Assembly (NCBI GenBank): GCA_016213775.1
Contig: JACQZR010000282.1
Span: 1 to 34,250, forward strand
Direction: 5' to 3'
DNA from: Acidobacteriota bacterium
GTDB taxonomy: Bacteria; Acidobacteriota; Terriglobia; Bryobacterales; Bryobacteraceae
DNA length: 34,250 nucleotides
Shown: in pieces, positions 1-8,400 of the stretch
How positions within the stretch are numbered: position 1 is the first letter of the stretch
Layout: each line of letters starts with the position of its first letter
Made by a program: the position numbers and the translations under genes
The notes under the pieces: generated by a model
What the model was told of the DNA's origin: nothing
Databases searched by the model: none
Seen by the model: the letters and a program-made list of their open reading frames with translations, nothing else

Positions 1-118
1 CTTCCTTCGCCGGAGCCACTTCCAGGTCCACGTGCAGTTGAATCGGTTCCGCCATCGCGCCCTCCAGGGAGATTACCGCGGCCGCAGCCAGCGATGCCAG
101 CGTGCTTCTTCGGGTCAT
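1..118 (-). CDS. N-terminal part of an exported protein (cut by window edge)
   Basis: Only the first 39 codons are inside the window; the gene runs off the left end. The protein begins MTRRSTLASLAAAAVISLEG, a signal peptide with a twin-arginine pair at residues 3-4 followed by an alanine-rich hydrophobic stretch, so the product is probably exported, perhaps by Tat. The mature start (EPIQLHVDLEVAPAKE) resembles the opening of small ferredoxin-fold proteins of the antibiotic-biosynthesis-monooxygenase type, but this is a weak recollection from few residues. No Shine-Dalgarno sequence is visible; a TACAAT hexamer (128-133 on this strand) lies 9 nt before the ATG. The gene follows tadA on the same strand after a 76-bp gap. 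Confidence 0.55.
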   Translation of the reverse strand, partial: MTRRSTLASLAAAAVISLEGAMAEPIQLHVDLEVAPAKE

Positions 119-194
119 AAGGCTGTGATTGTATCAAATGGGCGTCAAGTCCAAGGGAAGTCTCTGCGGCGCAGTTCTCGAAGGAGTAGGGGCG

Positions 195-650
195 TCAGTA
201 GCGGCGGGATTCAAAGAAATCCTTGAGGAGGGCGACGGATTCAGGACCGAGGACGCCCTCGACGATCTCGATTTGGTGATTCAGCAGGTCAGAATCGGCG
301 ATGCGGAACTTGGCGCGGACTCCACCGAAGCGCAGGTCGCGGGAGGCGAAGACCAGGCGTTTGACCCTCGCGTGGACGAGGGCACCTGCGCACATGGGGC
401 ACGGCTCGAGGGTGGCGTACATGGTGGTGTTTTCGAGGCGGTAGTTATTGGTGGCGGCGGCCGCCTCGCGAAGGGCGAGGATTTCGGCGTGGGCGGTGGG
501 GTCGCAACGGGAGATGGGGGAGTTGGCGCCACGGCCGATGATCAGCCCATCGCGGACGAGCACTGCGCCGACGGGGACTTCGCCGGCCGCGGCTGCACTT
601 TTGGCGAGTTGGAGCGCGTGGCGCATAAAGGATTCGTCGGTGGCGGACAT
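195..650 (-). CDS. tadA: tRNA-specific adenosine deaminase TadA
   Basis: The 151-aa protein is a cytidine-deaminase-fold enzyme that converts adenosine 34 to inosine in tRNA-Arg(ACG), allowing wobble reading of CGN codons in the cytoplasm. The zinc site is complete: His54-Ala-Glu56 (HAE, Glu being the proton shuttle) and Pro-Cys84-Pro-Met-Cys87 (PCPMC). Other family marks are GEVPVGAVLV near residue 25, NNYRLENTT near 68-76 and the basic loop around LRFGGVRAK. Length is usual for bacterial TadA. The ATG at 650 is the first in-frame start; no good ribosome site is visible. The gene is divergent from trpA, with about 120 bp between the two starts. Confidence 0.93.
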   Translation of the reverse strand: MSATDESFMRHALQLAKSAAAAGEVPVGAVLVRDGLIIGRGANSPISRCDPTAHAEILALREAAAATNNYRLENTTMYATLEPCPMCAGALVHARVKRLVFASRDLRFGGVRAKFRIADSDLLNHQIEIVEGVLGPESVALLKDFFESRRY

Positions 651-772
651 CTCTATATGAGTTTTGCATTGGAGGGGGCGTCGGCGTTACGAGATGATGG
701 AAGAAGTACAAGGGGCGTGTGATAGACTGGACATACACGCGCACCTGCGCTCCTCTTATTTGTAATCCTTCT

Positions 773-1576
773 ATGCGAATTTCCGCACTCTTCGAACGCA
801 AACGCGCCGCGAAGCAACCTGTCCTTATTGCTTATTTGACTGCGGGCGATCCGACTCCTGAACGTACTCCTGCATTGGTGGCGGCATTGGAACGCGGCGG
901 GGTGGACCTGGTGGAATTGGGTGTCCCGTTCTCGGATCCGATTGCCGACGGTCCGGTGATTCAGGCGGCGTCGGAACGGGCTCTGGCGGCCGGGACAACC
1001 GTGCCGCTGGTACTCGAGATTGCCGAAGAGGTGCGACGGCATTCGGAGATTCCGTTGCTATTGTTCTCCTACCTGAACCCGATATTGCGCTATGGCGTTG
1101 AAGCGCTGGCACGTGATGCCGTGAGGAACGGCATCGACGGATGCCTGCTGACGGACCTGTCGGTGGAGGAAGCGGCGGGGATTGTAGGGAAGATCCGCGC
1201 TGCCGGTCTGGATACGGTGTTTCTGGCGTCTCCGACATCGCCGGCGCGGAGGTTGAAGGCGGTGAGCGATCTCTCATCCGGGTTCGTGTACCTGGTGTCG
1301 CGAGCGGGTGTGACCGGGGAGCGGCAGGAATTGTCGAATTCGGTGGCGCCGCTGGTGGCGGAAATGAGAAGGGCCACGCAGTTGCCGCTTGCAGTGGGGT
1401 TCGGGATCTCGACGCCGGAGCAGGCGGCGCAAGTGGGTTCGCTGGCGGAAGGGGTTGTGGTGGGGAGTGCGTTCGTGAGGATTGTCGAGCAGAATCACGA
1501 CTCGGCTGACCTGGAAATAAGACTGGAAGAATTCGCACGCACGCTTTCCTCGGCATTACAGGGAGTCCATGCGTGA
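773..1576 (+). CDS. trpA: Tryptophan synthase alpha chain
   Basis: This 267-aa TIM-barrel protein cleaves indole-3-glycerol phosphate to indole and glyceraldehyde-3-phosphate and passes indole to TrpB. Both catalytic acids are present: Glu48 in VELGVPFSDP and Asp59 in DPIADGP. The phosphate-binding GFGIS loop (near residue 208) and the GSAFV segment near the C terminus are also there. I chose the ATG at 773 (MRISALFERK) because it matches the usual TrpA N terminus; the frame is open upstream to 719, but those residues (MIDWTYTRT...) do not look like TrpA. No Shine-Dalgarno is seen, and a TGTAAT hexamer ends 6 nt before the ATG. trpB is not next to it: upstream is the divergent tadA, so trpA here heads a unit of common-pathway and tyrosine-branch genes. 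Confidence 0.95.
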   Translation: MRISALFERKRAAKQPVLIAYLTAGDPTPERTPALVAALERGGVDLVELGVPFSDPIADGPVIQAASERALAAGTTVPLVLEIAEEVRRHSEIPLLLFSYLNPILRYGVEALARDAVRNGIDGCLLTDLSVEEAAGIVGKIRAAGLDTVFLASPTSPARRLKAVSDLSSGFVYLVSRAGVTGERQELSNSVAPLVAEMRRATQLPLAVGFGISTPEQAAQVGSLAEGVVVGSAFVRIVEQNHDSADLEIRLEEFARTLSSALQGVHA

Positions 1577-1962
1577 GCACCGCGGATTCGCGCCTACAAG
1601 AGCCGGCCAGGGGCGGCCCCGACGACGCTCGCGAGGAAGCCAATGCACGGCTGACGCGCTTGCGGCGGCGCATTGATGAAGTGGATCTTCTGATCCTGCA
1701 GCACATCAACGAACGTACACTGGTGGTAGAGGAGATCGGCAAAGTGAAGCGGGAGTTTGGACTCCCGATCTACGAGCCGAAGCGAGAAGACGACGTGTAC
1801 CGCAACGTCACCGGGAATAATCAGGGCCCCCTCCCGCCAGACGCTGTGCGGCGGATCTTTGAACGCATCATCGACGAGATGCGCACCGTGCAGCGCAATC
1901 GCATGCTTGCCGAGCAGGAGCGAGTGAAGGCGGAGAGCGCGAAGGGCCCGGGTTCGAAATAG
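1573..1962 (+). CDS. Chorismate mutase, AroQ class
   Basis: A small (129 aa) mainly helical protein that should convert chorismate to prephenate, the first step towards phenylalanine and tyrosine. By alignment in my head to the E. coli P-protein mutase domain, the active-site residues are retained: Arg31 (LRRRID), Arg48 (NERTLV), Lys59 (GKVK), Arg71-Glu72 (KREDD) and Gln107. A charged tail of about 20 residues (ending AKGPGSK) follows the mutase fold, and about 22 residues precede it. The start is GTG at 1573, whose TG is shared with the trpA stop (4-bp overlap GTGA), implying translational coupling. It is a stand-alone mutase, not fused to DAHP synthase or prephenate dehydratase, but sits directly before the DAHP synthase gene, so the two may form a complex as seen in some bacteria (inference). 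Confidence 0.9.
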   Translation: MSTADSRLQEPARGGPDDAREEANARLTRLRRRIDEVDLLILQHINERTLVVEEIGKVKREFGLPIYEPKREDDVYRNVTGNNQGPLPPDAVRRIFERIIDEMRTVQRNRMLAEQERVKAESAKGPGSK

Positions 1963-1974
1963 AGGAAATCCGAA

Positions 1975-2988
1975 ATGTTTGTCGTGATGGAAGAAGGCGC
2001 AACCGAGATTCAGGTCCAGGGTGTGATAGACCTTCTGGTGAACGAAGGGTTTACGGTGCACCGGTCGACCGGCGTAGTGCATACGGTGTTGGGGTGCGTG
2101 GGGCCGAAGGAAGAGATCGACCCGCGGGCGATTGAGCTGATGGACGGGGTGAAGGAATGCCACCGGGTGATGGCACCGTACAAACTGGCGAGCCACCGCT
2201 TCCGTCCGGGTGGAACGCGCTTTGAAGTGCGCGGGGTGGAGATCGGCGGGGACAGGGTGGTGGCGATCGCGGGTCCGTGCAGTGTGGAGAATGCAGACCA
2301 GATTGAACAATGTGCGGAACTGGTGGCGAGAGCCGGTGGCAAGGGACTGCGCGGGGGCGCGTTCAAGCCGCCCTCTTCACCTTATTCGTTCGAGGGGTTG
2401 GGCGAAGAAGGATTGCGGATGATGCGCACGGCGGCGGACCGCAACGGGCTGTTTGTTGTGACCGAAGTCATGGACCACACGCAGATCGGGATGATGGAGC
2501 CGTACGTGGATGTGTTCCAGGTGGGCGCGCGGAACATGCAGAACTTCAATCTGCTGAAGGAGCTGTCGAAGTCGCGTACGCCAGTGCTGTTGAAGCGTGG
2601 GATTGCGGCCACGATCGAAGAACTGCTGTTGTCGGCGGAGTATCTGCTGTCGGGCGGCAACTACAACGTGATTCTGTGCGAGCGGGGCATCCGGACGTTT
2701 GAGAGCTACACACAGAACACGATGGACATTTCAGCGATTCCGGTGGTGAAAAAGTTGTCGCATCTGCCGATCATGGCGGATCCGTCGCACGGAACAGGGC
2801 GGCGCGACAAGGTGATCCCGATGGCGCGCGCGGCCGTGGCGGCTGGTGCGGATGGAATACTGGTGGAGGTACATCCCACACCCGACAGGGCGTTGAGCGA
2901 CGGGCCGCAGTCCCTCTACCCCGAACAGTTTGGGGAACTGATGCGGCAACTGAAAATGATCGCCGCGGCGGTGGGCCGGAGCATCTAG
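1975..2988 (+). CDS. aroF: 3-deoxy-7-phosphoheptulonate (DAHP) synthase, type I beta
   Basis: This 337-aa enzyme condenses phosphoenolpyruvate and erythrose-4-phosphate in the first step of the shikimate pathway. Residues 1-70 form the ferredoxin-like regulatory domain of the Thermotoga-type enzymes (MFVVMEEGATEIQVQGVI..), which usually mediates Tyr/Phe feedback; the barrel follows. Metal ligands are visible as Cys102 (AGPCSVE), His272 (ADPSHGTG), Glu298 (VEVHP) and Asp309 (ALSDGPQ). One departure stands out: the motif normally written KPRTSPYSF reads KPPSSPYSF at 131-139, so Pro replaces the Arg that normally helps bind erythrose-4-phosphate. The ATG at 1975 lies 13 nt after the chorismate mutase gene, preceded by GAGGAAA. 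The stop overlaps the next gene's GTG by one base, so all four genes are probably one operon. Confidence 0.93.
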   Translation: MFVVMEEGATEIQVQGVIDLLVNEGFTVHRSTGVVHTVLGCVGPKEEIDPRAIELMDGVKECHRVMAPYKLASHRFRPGGTRFEVRGVEIGGDRVVAIAGPCSVENADQIEQCAELVARAGGKGLRGGAFKPPSSPYSFEGLGEEGLRMMRTAADRNGLFVVTEVMDHTQIGMMEPYVDVFQVGARNMQNFNLLKELSKSRTPVLLKRGIAATIEELLLSAEYLLSGGNYNVILCERGIRTFESYTQNTMDISAIPVVKKLSHLPIMADPSHGTGRRDKVIPMARAAVAAGADGILVEVHPTPDRALSDGPQSLYPEQFGELMRQLKMIAAAVGRSI

Positions 2989-3866
2989 TGTCGGGTCAAA
3001 TCCAAACGGTAACCATTTGTGGGGTAGGGCTAATCGGGGGGTCGTTTGCGCTTGGGTTGCGGAAGGCGGGGTTCAAAGGGAAGATCCTGGGGGTGAGTTC
3101 GCGGCAGACGCTGGAGACAGCGATTGGGTTAGGAGTGATCGACGAAGGGGTAGGGAAAGAGGAAGGGATCGGGCGCGCGGACGTCATTTACTTGGCGCAG
3201 CCTATTCTGAGGATCATCGATTTCCTGACGGTGGTGGCGGCGAACCGTCAACCCCATGCACTGGTGACTGACGCGGGATCAACCAAAGTGAAGATCATGG
3301 AGCGGGCGCTGGAACTGCTACCGGACGCAGTAGTACTGGGGGGACATCCGATGGCCGGGAAGGAGCTACGAGGGGTGGAACAGGCCGAGGCTACATTATT
3401 TGAAGGGCGGCCTTACATTCTCACAGCGAGCAAAGTTTCTCTTTCGAATGAGCTAGCAATGGAGTTTGTGGCGTGGATCGAGGCGATGGGCGCGAGGGTG
3501 CTGTACATGGATGCGGGCCAGCACGATAGTACTATATCTCTCATATCACACCTGTGTCAGATGACGTCAACAGCCTTGGCTTGCACCGTGTTGGATAGTA
3601 TTACTAGTACTAAGGATCTAGAGGCGGCAGGGCCTGCGCTGAGGGACATGACCAGGGTAGCGATGAGCTCATACGAATTGTGGCGAGATATCATCGAGAC
3701 GAATCGCGGCCCCATTGAGGAAGCGATGCAGAGGATGATTGAACATCTGCAAGATATGAAGAATCATCTCGATGGCGCTTACATTGCGGAGGAGTTCAGT
3801 CGCGGAGCGGGGCTCGCCACATCGCTGCGTAGGGCTACCAACACGCCCATTGAGCGGCATAATTGA
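2988..3866 (+). CDS. tyrA: Prephenate dehydrogenase (TyrA family)
   Basis: A 292-aa NAD(P)-dependent dehydrogenase that should oxidatively decarboxylate prephenate to 4-hydroxyphenylpyruvate for tyrosine synthesis. The Rossmann motif is CGVGLIGGSFALGLRKAG (11-28); DAGSTK (about 95-100) and GGHPMAGKE (about 117-125) are family hallmarks. The helical dimerisation domain has HDSTISLISHLCQ where most homologues read SHLPH, so the last His is Gln here. Arogenate use (cyclohexadienyl dehydrogenase) cannot be excluded. The start is GTG at 2988, sharing one base with the DAHP synthase stop. The stretch 3420-3650 is richer in A/T-ending and rare-looking codons (ATA, CTA, AGT, ACT) than its neighbours. 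The gene ends the aromatic unit; no clear intrinsic terminator follows. Confidence 0.9.
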   Translation: MSGQIQTVTICGVGLIGGSFALGLRKAGFKGKILGVSSRQTLETAIGLGVIDEGVGKEEGIGRADVIYLAQPILRIIDFLTVVAANRQPHALVTDAGSTKVKIMERALELLPDAVVLGGHPMAGKELRGVEQAEATLFEGRPYILTASKVSLSNELAMEFVAWIEAMGARVLYMDAGQHDSTISLISHLCQMTSTALACTVLDSITSTKDLEAAGPALRDMTRVAMSSYELWRDIIETNRGPIEEAMQRMIEHLQDMKNHLDGAYIAEEFSRGAGLATSLRRATNTPIERHN

Positions 3867-3974
3867 TTCTCCGAAGAAAAAAATGCGAAGAAGGGTGTTG
3901 TTATCCTTGCATCGGAGGGCGTGTACTAGTACGCTGTTGTAAAAGCTGTTATCTCCCTGAAAGGTAGAACGCGG

Positions 3975-4673
3975 ATGCAACCACACACCGCGGCGGATCT
4001 GGATTTCGCCCAAGAGGTACGCCAGAACCTGCTTGCAATGCCTGGATTGACCCGAATACCGCAGTGCCGAAGGTTTACAGTGTTGTATTCGGCGGGAAGC
4101 GCGGCGGACACCGTATTTTTCCTGGAGTCGGGGTTGGTGAAGATCGTCAAAAAGGGGGATGAGAACAAGGAAGTTCTGCTGAGCCTCATCCGGCCTGGAG
4201 AGATTTTTGGCGAGGACGCGTTGCTGAGCGTGGGAGTACGAACCACGTCGGCGGAAGTCCTGCAGGAAGCCAGCATCGTGATTGTTCCCAAGGACATCTT
4301 CCGGCGATTCTGCGCCGAGCGATCCGAAGTGTGGCGGATGCTTGCAGAAATGCTGGCGCGGCGTGAGCAGGAACTACAACAAAAGATCGAACTGCTGTTG
4401 TTGCGCGATGTGGAGCAGCGTATCCTGATTTATCTGGCGGAACTTGCGGAAGCCGTGGGTGTACCGGCGGAGAACGGATGCCTGTCGGTGCAGTTTTCTC
4501 AGGGGGAGATCGCAAGCCTGGTAGGGGCGACTCGGGAAACCACCTCCAGTATCCTGAACTCACTGGCGAGGCGGGAACTGGTGGAGTTGGGCCGGCGGAA
4601 GATGCTGGTATCCGCGCCGAGCCGGCTGCGGGAAGTGGCCAATTCCCCGCGAGTGAAGGGCGCTACGCCGTAG
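3975..4673 (+). CDS. Crp/Fnr-family transcriptional regulator
   Basis: The 232-aa protein has an N-terminal cyclic-nucleotide-binding-type beta roll (about 25-115, with FFLESGLVKIVKKG and RPGEIFGEDALLS), a long dimerisation helix (about 117-145) and a C-terminal Crp-type helix-turn-helix (about 172-215, QGEIASLVGATRETTSSILN). There is no Fnr-type cysteine cluster: only one Cys in the N-terminal part (residue 31), with two more at 113 and 169. It is therefore more likely a small-molecule or redox-independent sensor than an oxygen sensor. The effector is not deducible. The ATG at 3975 is preceded by GGTAGAACGCGG, a weak ribosome site. The upstream 108 bp hold a perfect 10-bp palindrome GTACTAGTAC (3923-3932), a possible autoregulatory site. 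It faces the same way as the aromatic genes but is probably transcribed separately. Confidence 0.9.
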   Translation: MQPHTAADLDFAQEVRQNLLAMPGLTRIPQCRRFTVLYSAGSAADTVFFLESGLVKIVKKGDENKEVLLSLIRPGEIFGEDALLSVGVRTTSAEVLQEASIVIVPKDIFRRFCAERSEVWRMLAEMLARREQELQQKIELLLLRDVEQRILIYLAELAEAVGVPAENGCLSVQFSQGEIASLVGATRETTSSILNSLARRELVELGRRKMLVSAPSRLREVANSPRVKGATP

Positions 4674-5453
4674 GCACGCCGGGCGTTACAATACTCATTC
4701 TGTCAACTGGTCCGATTCGAACACCGATGTCGATTGAGGAAGGCGCGGCCCGTTCTACTGCTGTGTAGCCGGGGAACTCCCTGTGGTCAGCTCATGCAAA
4801 CCGCTGGGGAGGTAAGCACACGCTCACAGACGTCAACCGCAAGGCTGCGTATCCCAACTGAGCGGTGCAAGTGCGCCGCCACTCAAACCTGGATCGTCGA
4901 CCTCCACACGCACGATCTTGAGGAAGGGGACCGCCACGGGGCGGCTGATGTTACCAGGGGCTCCTGGAAAAACGATATGCGGCGCCGCGCCCCAATCGAG
5001 CTACTACACTCTCCCACGCACCGCAGGTTTTCTGGCACCGTTCAAGTGAGAATCCCGACTCGGCGTTTACTAGTGTCACGGACGATTGAGGAGCGTTGCC
5101 CGGGAATGTCCTCTATTACGGACTTGCGGCTCCGATACCATGCAGGGCACGTTTTTTTGCCCTTTGGCAACGACTTCTTACCGCTCGGCCCCTTTTCCTG
5201 TTGCAATTTACAGGTGTTGCGTTAACATGACATACATGTATCCAGTTCGGCGGCAGGGGTGGAATATGGATGAAGTTTGCTCGCAGACACCCCTCTAGAC
5301 TGTATCAGAACAAGTACTCGTATTCACCACGTTTGAGGCTTGTTCGATACCACGGAAGTAGAACGCGCTGACGCACGGCTGATATTTGGCTTGATTATGG
5401 AGTCTGGCTCCTGGTGGAAGGCTCCTATTTCCTATAGGGGAAGGTGTTAACAC
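4674..5453. other. 780-bp stretch without a convincing gene
   Basis: Between the Crp-type regulator and the first TonB-dependent receptor I see no believable protein. A 163-codon open frame (4734-5225, plus strand) has no ribosome site, no recognisable motif and an Arg/Thr/Ser/Cys-rich composition typical of chance translation. Base use changes across this stretch towards that of the downstream receptor. A short G/C stem around a T run (GGGCACGTTTTTTTGCCC, about 5146-5163) is present but does not have terminator geometry. The right part carries a possible promoter and a palindrome (5201-5241), and a long leader (about 210 nt) to the receptor start. It may be decayed DNA brought in with the receptor gene. 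Confidence 0.5.
5201..5241 (+). promoter_or_regulatory. Candidate promoter and overlapping palindrome for the TonB receptor
   Basis: TTGCAA (5201-5206) and TAACAT (5223-5228) are separated by 16 nt, a fair sigma-70-like match. The predicted start point near 5235 falls inside a perfect 10-bp palindrome ATACATGTAT (5232-5241), which is where a repressor operator would be expected. The receptor start is at 5454, giving a leader of about 220 nt. Sequence match only; chance cannot be excluded. Confidence 0.3.
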
Positions 5454-8400
5454 ATGACAGCAAAGGGTTTGTTCCTCATCCCGTTCAGCATTCTCGCCTT
5501 GACGGGAAATCTGACCGCTCAGGTGGCAGCCAAGCTGGAAGGCACGGTTCAGGATCAGAGCGGAGCGGTGATTGCCGGCGCCAAAGTTACGACGGTAAAC
5601 ACCAAAACGCAGCAGAAGTTCGAGGCGCAGTCCAGCACCGAAGGGCAGTTTGTCTTTCCGGTTGTCCCTCCAGGAATCTACGATCTCACAGTGGAAGCCT
5701 CGGGTTTCCGCAGAGCCGTGCTCGCCAACATCGAAATCAACGTCTCCGCCACGGTTTCGCAGATCGTCAAACTGGAAGTCGGCCAAACCACCGAGAGCAT
5801 CACCGTGGAGGCCCAAACCGCGGTCGTGCAGACCACGGATTCTCAGATCTCACGCGTCGTTAACGTGAAGGACATTGACATCCTGCCGCAATTGGCACGT
5901 ACGCCCATCCTCCTCGCGGCCTACCAGCCGGGCGTCTCCACCAATCCCGGCGATCCGTCGTTCTCACGCATCAACGGAACCCGCCAGGGCAGCAACAACT
6001 CCCGTCTGGACGGCATTGACGTGAACGATTCCGTGGTGCCGCGCCTCGGGCTTTCGCTCACCGCCAACAACTCCGATTCCGTAGGCGAATTCCGTGTCGT
6101 CCTCAACGGCGGCAGCGCCGAGTATGGCAGAAACGCCGGCGGTACGGTGGATCTTGTCACGCGCGGTGGAACCAACCAATTCCACGGCAACGCCTTTGAC
6201 TACCTCCGCAACACCGCCCTGAACGCCAACCAGTTCTTCAGTAACCAGAGTGGCGCCAAGGTGCCTAAATTGGTGCAGAACCAATTTGGGGGTTCCTTTG
6301 GCGGCCGCATCATCCGCAACAAGACTTTCTTCTTTGGGAATTTTCAGCGCCGCGATACGCGTCAGGAAACAGTGCGCAACCGCACCGTGCTGAGGCCGGA
6401 AGCCAAGAGCGGGATCTTCCGGTACAATGCCGGAGGAGCGGTCCAGTCCTTTAATGTGCTCACCGCGGATCCTCTTCGCCTGGGCATCGACAAGGAAACC
6501 AAGAAGCTGTTTGACATGCTCCCCGCGCCCAACAATTCGGACCTGGGCGACGGCCTCAATACGGCCGGCTTCCGCTTCAACGCCCCCAGCAGCAGCTACG
6601 AAGACCAGTTCACCATCCGTGGCGATCACAACATCACCGACAACCACCGCGCCTTCCTTCGCTGGAGCTGGCAGCGCAACTCCTTCATTGACACGCTGAA
6701 CAACGCCGACGCGCCCTTTCCCGGAGGCATTCAGGGAACGCAAGGCGGAAAGCGCTGGGGCTACGCCATTGGCTCAAACTGGAACCTGACCCCCACCATG
6801 GTCAATGAAGCCCGTTTCGGATATCAAAGTGCCCAGGTCGCATTCAACCGCCCGGGACGAGTCGCAGGGGCGCAGTTGCTACCAAACCTCTACACGAATC
6901 CCATCCTGCCGAATTTCGCCCAGGGGCGGAACTCGCCAGTCATTCAAATCAGCGACTCTATCACCAAGGTTCATGGCTCCCACACCTTCAAAGGCGGGTT
7001 CGACTATCGGCGCACGAAGCAGTACGGCTACAACGACGCGGGCATCTACCCCAACGTCTCGCTGGCCACCGGGAACGGAAACCTCGTCGCTTCGACGGTT
7101 GGCCCGCAGGGTTTGAGCGCCGCTGACCGAACCAGGTTCGACCAATTCTGGAACGACGTCTTCGGTCGCATGAGCAACGTCACACAGACCTACTACAGTG
7201 ACCTTACGAAGTTCCAAGGGCCGGGAACCCCACGTGTCCGCAATTTCGTCCTTCGCGAAGGCGGCGGCTTTATTCAGGATGATTGGCGCATCCGGCGAAA
7301 CCTCACCCTGAACATCGGCCTACGCTATGAGTATTTCGCCGTCCCCACCGAACGGGATTCGCTCCAGGGAGTGCTCGACAGAGCCGATCAGGTGAATTCC
7401 GTAACTCAGATCGACAATCTAACCATCAAGCGCACCAACTCCTATTACAACTCTGACCGCAACAACTTTGCGCCGCGCATCGGGCTCGCATGGGACGTTC
7501 GTGGCGATGGGCGCACCGCCGTGCGCGCCAACTATGGGATCTTCTATGACCGCCAGATAGGCGCCACTGTTAGCCTTGCGGATGGAAACACCCCTGGGTT
7601 CTCCACCACGTCACAGGTATTCCCGAATCAGGCGGCGGGTTCCGACGTTCGCGCCGGCGCCGGTGTTCCAGCCACCCCGCAACCCGCGGCCCCCGTTCTC
7701 ACCCTCCCCACGACACGCAACTTCAGCGTCGTGGTTTTCAATCCGAATCTGCGCACCGGTTATGTGCAGAGCTTCTCGCTGAGCGTTCAGCGGGAATTGT
7801 CGAGAGGAACCATCATGGAAGTTGCCTACGTTGGCACGCGTGGCGTGAAGCTTTTCATGAACCGCGATTTGAATCAGCAGCGGGTGAATGAGGATTTCAT
7901 GAGGTCGTTCAAGGAACTGCAGGCCTTCCAGTCCAGCGGCGCGGCACCCTCGGCCAACAACACTCTCGTTCGTTTGTATGGCACGCCGGCAGCCGCCATC
8001 AGCACTCTTGGCGCGAATAACTTCACTCAAGGGCGCGCTGGAACCGTGGCGACTGCGCTCGACACCAATTCCAGCAACTTCAACCGCTACGCCGCCGCCG
8101 GCGTTTCGAATTTCTACCTCCGCAACTTTCCGCAGTTCAATCAGTTCATCTACGGAAACAACAACGGAAGGTCCTACTACAATTCGATGCAACTGAGCGT
8201 GCGGCGGAACGTTGGAGCCGTGCGGCTAACCGGAAACTACACCTTTAGCCGAAGCATCGACAACATCTCGGTGGATGGTAACGGCTTCACAAACGTAATC
8301 GACAACAATAACCTCCTGCTCAACCGTGGCCGCAGTGACGCCGACCGTCCGCACGTTTTCAACGCCAATGGGAGTTACATCATTCCTATCGGCAAAGGGA

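Noticed and set aside
4708-4780. tRNA-like pieces on the minus strand (GTAGAAC, CCTTCC, GTTCGAATC in tRNA-Gly order, ending GGACCA)
   Set aside because: The anticodon, T and acceptor stems do not pair and the 5' acceptor half is missing; at most a decayed tRNA or chance.
4734-5225. 163-codon plus-strand open frame
   Set aside because: No ribosome site, no recognisable motif, chance-like composition rich in Arg, Thr, Ser and Cys; other frames are equally open in parts.
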